Shown here piece after piece: positions 44,000 to 55,560 of a DNA stretch of 64,000 nt (position 1 is the first letter of the stretch; every line of letters begins with the position of its first letter). The position numbers and the translations under genes are program-made. Under the pieces are notes generated by a model. That model worked only from the letters and a program-made list of their open reading frames with translations, searched no databases and was not told the DNA's origin. Source of the DNA: Tachypleus tridentatus (taxonomy: Eukaryota; Arthropoda; Merostomata; Xiphosura; Limulidae); the NCBI RefSeq assembly GCF_004210375.1, contig NC_134834.1, positions 17,601,027-17,665,026 of the forward strand, in the 5' to 3' direction.

Positions 44000-44415
44000 T
44001 TGTTCGGGAGTTTTAGCGTAAAGCCACACAAAGAGCCATCTGGGTATAACCGTCCCTGATTTGAAGCTGATAGACTAGATTCCAGGGTTAGCCACCCAGA
44101 TAACAAAGAGAACCATCTTTTTTCAAGTTCGATAAATACGCAAAATAATGAGAGCCGCAACGGCTGCAGCCCCGATTTCAATAATTGGATAGCGACAAAG
44201 GTCAAAGAGCTGTAGGTTACCAACACCTGGACAAGAGAGAAGGCAGCCAAAACATCCTATCACCAACGTTTGGGCTACCCTTCCTCAATCTAATACAGTG
44301 AGATTAGACCATCAATATTATAGCCCCACCACACATACAGTCTTGCTGAAGCGGACCACAAACCTTCCGATTCCCAGTCTGAGCACATTAACCACTAAGC
44401 CACGCCCAGCCCATG
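44000..44415 (-). mobile_element. Old SINE relative, longer body
   Basis: The minus-strand head GGGCTGGGCGTGGCTTAGTG followed by GTTAATGTGC is tRNA-like. The body keeps GGGTAGCCCAAACGTTGG and the tail keeps AAGCCACACAAAGAGCCATC inverted. It is longer than SINE-A, with about 100 bp of extra sequence in the middle (44100-44215). The short open frame across it is not a gene. Confidence 0.6.
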
Positions 44416-44811
44416 GAAACAGTTAAGTTGTTGGAAAGGCGTGCCTCGTTTTATGTTTTCTTTTAATCAGATCGCCATAGTTTTTAAAAACATAAAACCA
44501 TATTACCTATATTTTCAACGCTATACACCAATTTGATAATGAACGGCGGGGAACTGCCTCCAGAAAGGAAGAAGGAAAGTGGATTGATGTGAAGCAAGTG
44601 GAAGTTACATCTTCTCATAACATCATGGCGTGTGAATGACGAAGGGGCATATTGGGAACTCGCCTCATATACGGCAACACAAATGTGAGGTTAGACTAGC
44701 TTCATTCTATGCTTGGGAAATCACTACATGGTAATTACAACAAGGATGGCTGTCACTGTACAGTCAAGAAGCTAAATACTCGCGTCAGGAATAATTTAGT
44801 TTTATTCATTG
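44416..44811. other. Unique sequence
   Basis: Nothing recognised. Confidence 0.5.
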
Positions 44812-45305
44812 GTCTAAACATCGCAGAACCAGATGATGCAATATGTTCTGACGTGGTAAAGTTTAGAACTAAACATTGCAGAACCAGATGCTGCAACGTG
44901 TCCTGATGTGTTAAAGTTTAGAACTAAACATTGCAGCACCAGATGCTGCAACATGTCCTGATGTGTTAAAGTTAGGACTAAACATTGCAGAACCAGATGC
45001 AGCAACATGTCCTGATGTGTTAAAATTTAGAACTAAACATTGTGTAACCAGATGCTGCAACATGTCCTGATGTGTTAAAGTTTAGGACTAAACATTGCGG
45101 AACCAGATGCTGCAACATGTCCTGATGTGTTAAAGTTTAGAACTAAACATTGCGGAACCAGATGCTGCAACATGTCCTGATGTGTTAAAGTTTAGAACTA
45201 AACATTGTGGAACCAGATGCTGCAACATGTCCTGATGTGTTAAAGTTTAGAACTAAACATTGCATAACCAGATGCTGCAACATGTCCTGATATATTAAAG
45301 GTTAG
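44812..45305. repeat. 55-bp tandem array, about nine copies
   Basis: Unit AACTAAACATTGCGGAACCA, GATGCTGCAACATGTCCTGA, TGTGTTAAAGTTTAG. The first copy is the most diverged; the middle ones are near-identical. Confidence 0.95.
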
Positions 45306-46697
45306 AATAATCTCGTGAATCGGAATGACAAAGTGCCACTATTAGAACTATGAATGCATTGAATCATAGAATTCGAATCGAGTCTTAATAAACCATTGCA
45401 AGATATGAAGCTATACGAAGAACATAACACATCCAAGAACATCAGAAACAGTCGCCTTTGAGGCAAGATGTAGGAACTATGATGTTAAGTTCTCACAAAG
45501 AGATAAAGTACCATCTCACTTAGAGAACTTAAGTAGGTCTCCAACTGATTATTATCACAGGCTAGCGATATACATTATCTTGTGGACCTCATGTCTTAAG
45601 CCTAACAAGCAAGATATATGATTGATACTGGAGGCGCAACCTCTAGTACTATTGTGATTATCCAGATGACTCTTACTTGTAAAACAGGTTGAGACGCACA
45701 AGGAAAAATTAAATATGTCACCCCCCACCAAATCCTGGAATTGTGAGGAGCAACTTTTAAACCTATATTGTCAACGTCGTAATTTAGTTTTTCTCTAGAC
45801 AGAGCTGCTAATTAAGATAATAAAAGTAGTCTTGGAATACTAAGAAAATTTTTTATCTGAAAGCTTCATGGAGTTTGGAGAAACGAGAGTGCGTTTGATA
45901 AATCGAGTAATTACTGTGTTGCTAATTCATTAAACTATTCAGGGAATAATTTAGTCCGGTGTTTATAGTGAGTGTTATCACATCCGTTGTGCTATTCAGT
46001 TACTGGGTGCGTCATGGGTTTATTTACCTACTAAAGCTAATTAAGTTAGATGTATGTCTCGCAGCTTGTAGTGAAATGTTGTATTTGAAGTAACGCCTAT
46101 CATTAGTCTCGAAGTTTCTGTTCAGATGTTGTTTGTGATGTAAGGCCTACATGTGAATGTTGCTTTTAAAAAAAATGTTACTCATTAATTATTTATCGAC
46201 ACATAGACTAGACTTCACAGTATTTTCACCAAATAATTTAAAAGACCTCACCCAACAACAGATCTTATTCATTCGTTTTGTCAACTATGTGCTTAAGCTA
46301 TGCCAAAGTTACTACTGCCTTATTCTGACGTCATATTTCCAGTTTCCAAGGCAACAGAATTTATCTTCTTCACCAAATGAATTTTCGAAATTATTGGTTT
46401 TTCTTGCGATTGCTGTACCAAAACGCTAGAACCTACAGCTGTCAGTAACGACTTAAAAGACAAACATGCGAATATTTACTATTAGATAGATGGCAGCACT
46501 TTCGTCATAATTCAGAAAAACGTGTTTTGATAACAACGACTACAAAAAAAACAACACCAACAAACTATTTCAATTTAACACACTGTCAGTTAATGATGCC
46601 ATCATAAATAGACACCTTTACTTTTTCTGATACCCTGAGAAAACTATATGAACGTATGTAGGTCTCACGGGTACGTCTTCAACGTTTTGATTCTCGT
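45306..46697. other. Unique sequence with a CRE palindrome
   Basis: TGACGTCA at 46326-46333. A 90-codon open frame at 46157-46429 has no family resemblance or splice partners. Nothing else recognised. Confidence 0.45.
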
Positions 46698-46997
46698 ATA
46701 TCGACGTCTGTTTGTTTGTTTTTAGAATTTCGCACAAAGCTACTCGAGGGCTATCTGTGCTAGCCGTCCCTAATTTAGCAGTGTGAGACTAGAGGGAAGG
46801 CAGCTAGTCATCACCACCCACCGCCAACTCTTGGGCTACTCTTTTACCAACGAATAGTGGGATTGACCGTAACATTATAACGCCCCCATGGATGAAAGGG
46901 CGAGCATGTTTAGCGCGACGCGGGCGCGAACCCGCGACCCTCGGATTACGAGTCGCACGCCTTACGCGCTTGGCCATACCAGGGCGATATCGACGTC
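46698..46997 (-). mobile_element. SINE-A with 11-bp target-site duplication
   Basis: Body 46709-46986 between ATATCGACGTC at 46698-46708 and 46987-46997. The head is GC-rich (GCGACGCGGGCGCGAACCCG), like a young copy. Confidence 0.97.
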
Positions 46998-47008
46998 ATA
47001 CGTCTTTC

Positions 47009-47661
47009 ATTTCCTGAACTGTGATACTGTGTTTTAGTATTTCTAAGTCCAACGCACTTGGTATTGTATCCCAAAAGTTGTTTTTGCCCCTGTGTCTTAT
47101 GCTTTCCTGTTTAACACGTTTTATCTCGATCTTTTTGTTGTTGTTTTTCCGCAAAGCTACACGATGCTTATTTGTGCTAACCGTTCCTAATTTAGCGGTG
47201 AAAGAATAGAGCGAAGACGGTTAGTCATCACCACCAACTCTTGAACTACTCTTTTTACGAACAAATAATGAAGATTGACTGTTACTTATAACGCCCCGGC
47301 AGATTAAAGAGCGTGGATGTCTTGCGAGTCAGGCACCATAACTACTTTGTTATACTAACCCTTGATCTTTAGGATATTTCATTTCGATTCTAACAAATGT
47401 CATGGAAAACCCTCAACTTTGAGGACGATATAATTTTAACAATCGACGCTAATATTCAGTTAAGGGCACCCGTATAGATTGACAGGTTCAGCTATCAGGT
47501 TTTCAGCATTTCAAAGTCATAAATGACCGTGATGTGTGTGTTTGTGTTTTCTTATAGCAAAGTCACATGAGGCTATCTGCTGAGCCCATCGAGGGGAATC
47601 GAACCCCTCATTTTAGCGTTGTAAATCCGTAGACTTACCGCTGTGTTAGCGGGGGGCTATG
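47009..47661 (-). repeat. Composite block, inverted copy of 29039-29680
   Basis: In minus-strand reading it contains SINE-B (47661-47548), unique spacer, truncated SINE-A (47350-47142) and unique end. A 6-bp deletion (GAGTTGGTGGTGATGACTAA) and a more complete SINE-B head here (TAAAATGAGGGGTTCGATTC) distinguish it from the 29-kb copy, which has lost those bases. Confidence 0.95.
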
Positions 47662-47687
47662 TCCTTGATACACACAGTGGCTAAAAT

Positions 47688-47930
47688 GGCTGACTGTGGA
47701 TTAGTTGACTTGAGATTCACGTCTCGTTACTACCAAATAATAAAATCATATCGCGCTCCCCACACACATTGGGTGTGTTATAAGAGTGACAGTGAAATCC
47801 CAGTCTGTGATTAGAGTAACCCACGAGTTGGCGGTAGGTGTTATTAACTACTTCCCTTCCCTCTCGTATGTCACTTCCAAATTAAGAACGACTATCACAG
47901 ATGATCCTCGAGTAACTTTACATAAAAAGA
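47688..47930 (+). mobile_element. Old SINE-A relative
   Basis: GGGTGTGTTATAAGAGTGAC, GTAACCCACGAGTTGGCGGT, TTCCCTTCCCTCTCG and GATGATCCTCGAGTAACTTT. The head (GTGGCTAAAATGGCTGACTG) is not SINE-A-like. Confidence 0.65.
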
Positions 47931-48532
47931 ACGTCAGTAAACGGCCATGTTCCTTTAACCGTCTCGATAATGTTGCTTTGGACGACAACAAATATTTAAT
48001 ATTGAATCTTTCTACAACAATCCTTCAAGATATCTTCTACTTTTGTTTTTCTACCAACCCGTCTCTCTTTTGTACAGATGCTTTCAAATATCAACAGAAG
48101 TCTATGAGTTTCTTAAATATCCGATCTTTGTATTTAGCCTTGGTACGTTAAAACATAAAACATCCAACGCTCAGGCATCTTTTGACAAGAGAACTTTATG
48201 AATTATTGAAGTCCTGATGTAATTAAAGAACTAGTACAGCCTAGAAGGAATGTCTCTGATATTACAAAATTCGAGCTACTTACTTATCAAGACAAAATAG
48301 ATACATACGTATATTTCATCTGCCTAGGTTCAAAAGCCCCTTGGAATGTCGTCGCAGTTCGCTGCAGTTTGGAAATTGTTAAAGTAATTATAAAGTCTGA
48401 ACTCGTGTAATTATAAAGATGATCCACAGTGTGTGTGTGTATGTTTTATCATCCCTCATTCAGTTGGTACGATCAATCTTCGTAAATTGTTGTTGTGATA
48501 ACCGAAATTTGTCTGGAAGTGTACTGGAGTTA
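47931..48532. other. Unique sequence
   Basis: No gene recognised. TTTTCTACCAACCCGTCTCT followed by TTGTACAG looks like an acceptor but has no confident exon after it. Confidence 0.4.
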
Positions 48533-48838
48533 TTTTGCCCCAGGATTTGTTTGTTTGTTTGTTTTAGAATTTCGCGCAAAGCTATACGAGGACTATCTGC
48601 GCTAGCCGTTCCTAATTTAGCAGTGTAAGACTAGAAGGAGGGCAACTAGTCACCACCACCCACCACCAACTCATGGGCTACTTTTTTACTAACGAATAGC
48701 AGGATTGACCACAACATTATAACACTCCCACGACTGAAAGGGCGAACTTATTCGGTGTGATAGGGATCCAAACCCGCGACTCTCAGATTACGAAATGAGC
48801 GTCCTAACCACCTGGCTATGCTGGATTTTGCCTCGGGA
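48533..48838 (-). mobile_element. SINE-A with imperfect target-site duplication
   Basis: Body about 48546-48825; flanks TTTTGCCCCAGGA and TTTTGCCTCGGGA. More mismatches than other copies, so probably older. Confidence 0.9.
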
Positions 48839-49418
48839 TGCTTGCCTGAGAATGATAATAAACAACTTCTTAAATGGGGCACATTTCGACTTTAATAACA
48901 TAAGCAATTAGTCAGTCAAATAAGTCACTTATTACCTTCCACAAAGTAAGGTATGAAATAGCTTCTGATGAGATCATTTTAGAATTAATAACAAAAGGAA
49001 GGAGATAGGTGATTTAACTTTGTCCATTTGTTTTATCAAAGTTACCCTAAAGAGGGCGTTTTTGCTTTGGGGTTTATGTGCTTGATTTATATACCCAGTT
49101 TTTACCATTGTAAGTGAAGTTCAGGTTATTGCTATATGTGCTTGCAACGTGCAAATTTATTAACTCATTATCTCCATTTGTGCTTTAATTATAAATAGCG
49201 CCTGATTTAGTTTTATTAAAATCACCTAAAGCCGACAAACCTGTACCACTAATCTAATGATTCCAGTTCTAACACTGTTATCCGATACATCATCATTCCA
49301 GATCTGTTTCTAAGGAACATGTTTAAATGAATGTTCAAAAGAAAAACAAGTAATTTTAAAATGAAAGTTCAGCAAATTTCAAACCACGTGACACTATCTA
49401 ATTACCTCTGTCTTGCAC
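48839..49418. other. Unique AT-rich sequence
   Basis: Nothing recognised. Confidence 0.5.
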
Positions 49419-49510
49419 GTGACAGTGGCGCAATTGGTTAGCGCACGGTACTTATAAGACAGTACTTGTGGGATATGCAGGGGTTGTGAGTTCGAGCCTC
49501 ACCTCGGAAA
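49419..49510 (+). tRNA. tRNA-Ile(UAU)-like sequence with intron, probably a pseudogene
   Basis: CAGTGGCGCAATTGGTTAGC (box A, D-arm GCGC/GCGC pairs) is followed by the anticodon arm CGGTA-CTTATAA. About 17-20 extra bases follow in the canonical intron position, then ATGCAGG, and the T-arm GTGAG-TTCGAGC-CTCAC. Metazoan tRNA-Ile(UAU) genes typically carry an intron exactly here and share the CAGTGGCGCAAT start. However, the acceptor stem (GTGACAG against CTCGGAA) pairs at only about three of seven positions and the anticodon stem has one mismatch. So a pseudogene is likely, although box A and box B are intact. It is not one of the SINE heads. A SINE-A begins just 3'. Confidence 0.65.
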
Positions 49511-49515
49511 TGTAC

Positions 49516-49789
49516 GTTTTCATGGCCAAGCGCGTTAAGGCGTTCGACTCGTAATCCGAGTGCCGCTGGTTCGAATCCCGATCGCACCAAACATGCTTGC
49601 CCTCTCATCCGTGGTAGGCGTTATACTGTTACGATCAATCCCACTATTCGTTGGTAAAAGAGTAACCCAAGAGTTGGCGGTGGGTGGTGATGACTAGCTG
49701 CTTTCCCTCTAGTCTTACACTGCAAAATTAGGGACGGCTAACGCAGATAACCTTCGAGTAGCTTTGCGCGAAATTCAAAACAAACAAAC
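49516..49789 (+). mobile_element. SINE-A
   Basis: The head lacks its first few bases (CATGGCCAAGCGCGTTAAGG); otherwise complete with tail CAAAACAAACAAAC. Confidence 0.94.
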
Positions 49790-50553
49790 TTCAACATAAT
49801 TTTATTTAAAGCATTAGGATAGTTGTTATAGGTTCGTTGTTTTCTCAACTGGCTTAGTTTATTAAATTGTTTTAATGTGTTCTTAAATAAAGGTTCATCA
49901 TTTTGTATGTAGATTTAATTATATGAATGAACTTAATCAAATTGGCTAATATTTTATTTAATAATCAAACAAATGTCTTCAAAGCATCCCCAGATTAAAG
50001 CATGGACTCAGCGGGCTGAAGCCCAGGGCCTCACATTAATTAGGGGTCCTCAAGCTATGATTACAAATGTATTGCACGTAGAGGTTCTGTCTCGAGAGGG
50101 CCTCTGTAAGTTTAAAAGACTAGGCCCAATGAAACTCTTATCCAGCTTTTCTTCAAAGTGACGTTTAAAGGATTTGTATGCTTTATCTTACAGTAAAATT
50201 TGAAATTTTAAGAACTTAATTTTGCGTTATTGAATGTGTCTAGTACAACTAAACTTCGTAATAGAAATAAAACTCTTAATATTAACAAATTTCGAAAACA
50301 TTTACGATGTATTTGATTTTTATGAAGTTTAACATCAAACTTCTAAATACATTTTATTTTCAATAATACGAAAATTATAATCCACATGTACTTTAACAAG
50401 AATCTAAGCCAGCAGAACTTGGATGGCAGTAACGATTTTAATGATTCTGTTACAATTGAGATTTCCATTACGTTTTGACTGGTTTATCGGCTTTTAGTAA
50501 CTACAGTATTAAATAGAGGAACTGGCTGTCACTAGGAAATAGCTTTGTATTAA
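49790..50553. other. Unique sequence with a GC-richer patch at 49,973-50,161
   Basis: The patch has a 62-codon open frame (MSSKHPQIKAWTQRAEAQGL) but a donor-like GCCTCTGTAAGT lies inside it. Its GGCTGAAGCCCAGGGCCTC, AGGGGTCCTC texture looks like a fossil transposon piece. No function assigned. Confidence 0.3.
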
Positions 50554-50691
50554 TGAAACCTTACAAATGAAATGGTGTTGCCATAAACATCAGTTATGTG
50601 GATATTTAGATAACTGTCTGTGGATAAATATATGTGCGCAGTAACAGGAAGTTCGCGGATCCTCTATAAACAGGAGTTTCTCTATTTGTGA
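50554..50691 (+). repeat. 140-bp unit, inverted copy of 10749-10888
   Basis: ATGAAACCTTACAAATGAAA to CTATTTGTGAAG, directly 5' of a SINE-A head, as at 10.7 kb. Confidence 0.85.
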
Positions 50692-50822
50692 AGCCCAGCG
50701 TGGCCAGGTTGTTAAAACACTCGACTCGTCATCTGATGGTCGTGGGTTCGCACCCCCGTCACACCAAACATGCTCGCTCTTTCAACCGTTGGGGCGTTGT
50801 AATGTGACTGTAAATCCCACTG
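50692..50822 (+). mobile_element. SINE-A, tail missing (part of duplicated unit)
   Basis: The head shares diagnostic changes with the 10.5-kb copy (CATCTGATGGTCGTGG). It ends in mid-body at GTAAATCCCACTG. Confidence 0.9.
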
Positions 50823-51089
50823 TAATTTAGTGAATTACGAAACACAGATTTAATAAACAAAAGTTATAATACAATAATATAAATTCCACTTCAACCTCTC
50901 CGAATTTTAAGTTTCTCACAGTAATAATAAACTATACTTTAAACACAAACCTGTGCCCCGATATCCTATTAAACACGTTGCATAATTTGCTCCGTGGAGA
51001 ACGTAAACAACTATATAAAAAAAAAAAATTACAGGGAAAAGCCAAACGGCGCCTGCGCAAATGAAAGTGAAAGCTAAAATTACAAAAGA

Positions 51090-51206
51090 GGTGTGTGTTT
51101 TCTTTTAGAAAAGCCACCTTGGGATATCTTTTAAGTCTATCAAGGGGAATCGAAGGCCTGATTTTAGCGTTTTCAATCTGTAGATTTACCGCTCTACCTG
51201 GGAGGC
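51090..51206 (-). mobile_element. SINE-B, diverged
   Basis: GTGTGTGTTTTCTTTTAGAA, CAAGGGGAATCGAAGGCCTG and GATTTACCGCTCTACC. Confidence 0.8.
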
Positions 51207-51914
51207 GCAAAAATTACAAGAGAACTTGGGAAGTTATCGGAAAGTAAAACTACTGTTGTCATAATTGGAAGAGAGACCTTTAAGGGTTCTTACATGAAAG
51301 TTAGAAGCATGGAAATTCTGTTATAATCCACATGAATTTAACATTGTTATTCTATGTTAAGTTCTGTTAAAGATATTGTGAAACCTGCTCTCAGAGAACT
51401 CCACCATTATTTTAAGTATAAACAGACTCTAGGGTTTCTGATACAGGTAAAAATAAAGAGGTGGCCCTTAGCTCAGTTGGCCAAAGGGCAGTGAAGGTTA
51501 TGAAAGAGTTCATCTGTAACTACAGCCCAACATGCTGACAAGAATGACTGAGGATTCTAACTAAGAAACAAGTTGTTATTCGTTCAAGAAAATCAAAGAG
51601 GAAGACACCTGGTGTGCACTTTCTGCATTTAACACTAGGTGAAAATTAAACATAGAAACTTGTTGATTAATATTACGCTATAGCCTTGAAAAGTGTAGAC
51701 AAAATGAAAAATGTTATGTGAACTAGAAAACAGTGGAAAACCGCAACGTGAAACAACAAGGATTCAGTAAGTGCAAACAAAATAATTCTTCATAGGGAAG
51801 AAGAGGTGTACGCTGAACCTAACGCCCCCTGGTCCAAAACACAGGAAACTTCCTCCAAATTTTAATTTATTTTAGTATAAGTAAATACCTATTAAACTTT
51901 ATTACTTGAAATGT
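51207..51914. other. Unique sequence
   Basis: There is a lone box-A-like TTAGCTCAGTTGGCC at about 51469 without box B. No gene recognised. Confidence 0.45.
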
Positions 51915-52213
51915 CCAGCTAAATACTTTGTTTGTTTTGGAATTTTGCATAAAGCTACTCGAGGGCTATCTGTGCTAGCCGTCCCTAATTTAGCAGTGTA
52001 AGACTAGAGGGAAAGCAGCTAGTCATCACCACCCACCGCTAACTTTTGGGCTACTCTTTTACCAACGAATGGTGCGATTGACCGTCACATTATAACGCCC
52101 CCATGGATGAAAGGGCGAGCATGTTTGGCGCGACCGGGATGCGAACCCACGACCCTCAGATTACGAGTCGCACGCCTTAACACGCTTGGCCATGCCAGGC
52201 CCCAGCTGAATAC
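51915..52213 (-). mobile_element. SINE-A with 12-bp target-site duplication
   Basis: Body 51927-52201 between CCAGCTAAATAC and CCAGCTGAATAC (one mismatch). Confidence 0.95.
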
Positions 52214-52349
52214 AAAATTGTTGTTAAAAAAGTGATTTACGTACATATAATTCATAACGAACATTGATGTAACGAGTGCATAATATCCAGTTTATTGTTA
52301 TAAGTTGAATAAATATTCGTTTCAACGTACGAGTTCTTGCCTTAACGCG

Positions 52350-52588
52350 TCTAGTTTGTTTGGTTCTTTTAATTTCGAGCAAAGCTACACGAGGGCTATC
52401 TGCGTTAGCCGTCCCTAATTTAGCAGTGTAAGACTAGAGGGAAGGCAGCTAGTCATCACCACCCACTACCAACAATTGGGCTGCTCTTTTACCAATGCAT
52501 AGTGGGATTGATCGTCACATTATAACGAGCCCACGGCTGAAAGAAGCGAGCATGTTCGGTGTGATAGAGATTCGAACCCGCGGCCCAC
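52350..52588 (-). mobile_element. SINE-A, head truncated
   Basis: Ends at TTCGAACCCGCGGCCCACG; tail and body are good. Confidence 0.92.
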
Positions 52589-53151
52589 GTCCAGTTTATT
52601 GACGTGAATATGAGAAAGATCCGCCAGGAATAATAAAAACGGATTTCCTAAACAAATCCTGGTAACGGGCATGTTAGAGTAAGTTTATATTTATTATTAT
52701 GTGTTTTAAGATTAAATATTTCATCTAATAATAACTGAGTTAAAGGAATATCAGTAGAAAACCAAATCCATTTTGCTCTCTTTTCTATTCAAATATTTGG
52801 GTGACTTAAGCAACTGTACAGAGACCATAAGTTTTATACACGTCACTGCCGCTGAGGGTTGCATATTGTTTGTGACTGTTACACCACTCACTGTAAAGAA
52901 TTACCCAGAATAAATTTATTCCACCATAAAATCAGCTCACGTTCAGAGATTTAAACAAATATCTACAAACTGTAGTTTCAACTATACGTGTACGTTTAAT
53001 TCAATATTTTAAAATTATATTAAATTATGATGATAAAGTGTGATAACAGAGGGCGTAAGTTGAAATCACTCTTGCGTCAATAATGCAAAGCTGTGTTGTT
53101 GGAATAATTTTACTGTTAACAGCTAAATAGTTTCAAGTCTGACGTTGGATG
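52589..53151. other. Unique AT-rich sequence
   Basis: Nothing recognised. Confidence 0.5.
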
Positions 53152-53266
53152 CCCCCCGCTAGTACAATGGTAAGTCTCCGGATTTACAACGCTAAATTCA
53201 GGGGTTCGATTCCCCTCGGTGGGATGAGGAGATAGCCTGATGTGGCTTTGCTATAAGAAAAAAAAA
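53152..53266 (+). mobile_element. SINE-B
   Basis: Complete: head CCCCCCGCTAGTACAATGGT, box B GGGGTTCGATTCCCC, A-rich tail. Confidence 0.92.
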
Positions 53267-53829
53267 CTGCCACTGGAGAGCATCAATATTATAGATTTCC
53301 TTTGTAGCTTTAGCTTATTAGCATTTATCATTACACTTCTAAACACATACACATAACTCGCAGTGGATTAGCCATTAGTCTGCTGGCTTACGACACAGCA
53401 CAGATAGCTTATTGCGCTGATCAACAACTTAACCTACTGCTGTGACATATTTGCTACTGTGTTGCCGTCTAGTGAACTTTATGTAAATTATTGCTTTAAA
53501 CAGAGTATACGACGTGTTAGTGATTCAGCTGCTAGTTTTAATAATGACAGTAAAGTGGAAATGTTGTGGTAATCATCAAGTAGCTTTAACAACCACGATA
53601 AAGTAGACACATTATAGTAAGACGTGTAACAACTACACTGTGATACTTTTTTATAAACCAAGGATAGGCCTTTGTGTAGCTTTAGGCTTAATAGAAAAGA
53701 ACAACAATTGACGAAATCCTGAAACGAAGAATCGAGAAGGACTTATGACAGGGGGGACTCAAAAGAGGACCAGCACCCTGAAAAACCTAGGCATATCGAT
53801 CACATACTACGTTTCAGTTTTTATTTATA
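53267..53829. other. Unique sequence
   Basis: A weak SINE-C-like trace lies at 53,350-53,425 (CAGATAGCTTATTGCGC). No gene recognised. Confidence 0.4.
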
Positions 53830-53973
53830 ATAATAAAAATTGACCGTCACATTATAACGCCCCCCACGGCTGAAAGGGCGAGTATGTTTGGCGCGACGGG
53901 GATGCAAACCCGCGACCCTCAGGTTACGAGTCGCACGCCTTAACACGCTTGGCCATGCCGGGCCATAATAAAA
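53830..53973 (-). mobile_element. Tail-less SINE-A (5' half only) with target-site duplication
   Basis: A 126-bp insert (53839-53964) has the head and first part of the body but no 3' half or tail. It is flanked by ATAATAAAA at 53830-53838 and 53965-53973. The flanks are low-complexity, so the duplication is less certain than the one at 26334. Confidence 0.8.
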
Positions 53974-54117
53974 TAAAAATAAATAAAGCTTCTATAAACA
54001 CTATTATATTTGATATAATGTCCATTTTGTTGAATATTTCGATCAACTTTAGAGGTTTTATTTATTTATTTCCCTAAAACCACAATCCTGTCTATTGGTT
54101 CTAACGAAGTTGATAAG

Positions 54118-54303
54118 TTTCAGCCGTTGAGGCGTTATAATATGATGGTCAATCCCACTATTCGTTTGTAAAAGAGTAGCCCAAGAGTTGGCGGTGGGTG
54201 GTGATGACTAGCTGCCTTCCCTCTAGTCTTACATTACTAAATTAGGGACGGCTAGCACAGATAGCCCTCGAGTAGCTTTGCGAAATTCAAAAACAAACAA
54301 ACA
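54118..54303 (+). mobile_element. SINE-A, 5'-truncated
   Basis: Begins TTTCAGCCGTTGAGGCG and ends AAAACAAACAAACAA. Confidence 0.92.
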
Positions 54304-55319
54304 AGTTTCTAGCCTTATTGGATTTCTCACTTATCCTACTATAGTATCATCAACATTTGACATGTATGGAGGGTCAGGGTGCATATCAGAAGTTTCAAGT
54401 TCGAGACGCGATGCTATCGAACACATTCTGCGCTTTTATCTGTTGGTGCGTTATAAGTATGACACCTGTATGCTAGCCTGTAGGCTAGCTCCCTTCTTTT
54501 GAGACGACAGTTCAATATCAGTAACTGTTGTTCCTGAATCATAGAAGCTATGGCCTAGCCGTTCATCTTGCTCAGCGAAATTTACTGTTTATTTTGAAAA
54601 CTCCAAACTGACATCTATAGCTCCTGTTAATTAACAGTAAAGACAGTTTAACAAAGTTTTGTTGTCAAACTGCCCTCAGCGCCTTGCCATAAGATGGTTC
54701 GACAATTGTTCAGGCCTAGTTTGTTTCCGAACAGTTTTCCAAACATACGAAAGCAATGTGCACACACACACATCGTTGGCAGGCAGAATTTGTTGTTTAT
54801 TTTTTAGCGTACAGCTACAAAATAGATCACACGTGTTCTGCTCACTGCAGAGAACCAAACTATGAACACAAAATCTGTAGAACCAAAGCGTTGTCCGAAC
54901 AATCCGTAAACATTCACACTTTCAATTAACTGTGTTTGAAATACTTCACGTTTATTTGTATGTTTGTATTAAACTGTCAATAAGAAACCGGGATTTTTAA
55001 TTATAAATTTTTATTTACCCCCCACCCCAACTTTCGAGGTTATTAAATTCAAAACGGGAAACCTTTATATTATTCCAATTTAAACTTATTTTTGTTTCGC
55101 GTGTGTGCAAGTTAAACGTGTTTTTTTTCTTGCTTATAATAAAATTGAAACTAGTATTTTCAATAGTTGTGGCTTGTAACGTGTAGATTACGTATCACCA
55201 CATGAATCTAATTGCAAATAATAACATTGATAAAGCGTAAGGTAAAACACTATTAAGTAATGTGACATAAAATAGGCTTTACTATGCCGGTAAAACTCGG
55301 ACGTATTTAAATCATTCTT
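54304..55319. other. Mostly unique sequence with weak SINE traces
   Basis: 54,360-54,500 (GGTGCGTTATAAGTATGACA) resembles an old SINE relative. 54,790-54,895 (TTTTAGCGTACAGCTACAAA) resembles minus-strand SINE-C. No gene recognised. Confidence 0.4.
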
Positions 55320-55334
55320 TTATATCCGGTTTTG

Positions 55335-55560
55335 GGTGCGGGTTGACCCTGTGGAAGAACACTGAATTTTAGAGCTGATGAACCATGCTCTAGTCCTTGC
55401 GATATCACAAAATATTCCCTGGTCTCTTAGCTGTAGATACGTTATAAGAGTGACAGTTAATCAGTTAGTGTAAGCTGTAGAGTGTTGCTGACTGGTTGCC
55501 TTTCCTTTGATCAAGAGTTTTAACTTATGGACAGCGACTCAGGATATATTTTCCGTAAAT
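55335..55560 (+). mobile_element. Old SINE relative
   Basis: GATACGTTATAAGAGTGACA and TGGTTGCCTTTCCTTTGATC match the diverged family also seen at 18968 and 47688. Confidence 0.5.

Noticed and set aside
49973..50161. A 62-codon plus-strand frame as a gene
   Set aside because: No family resemblance; a good donor sequence lies inside the frame and the texture resembles a transposon fossil.
51463..51530. A tRNA gene starting GGCCCTTAGCTCAGTTGG
   Set aside because: Only box A is present; no box B or pairing arms follow.
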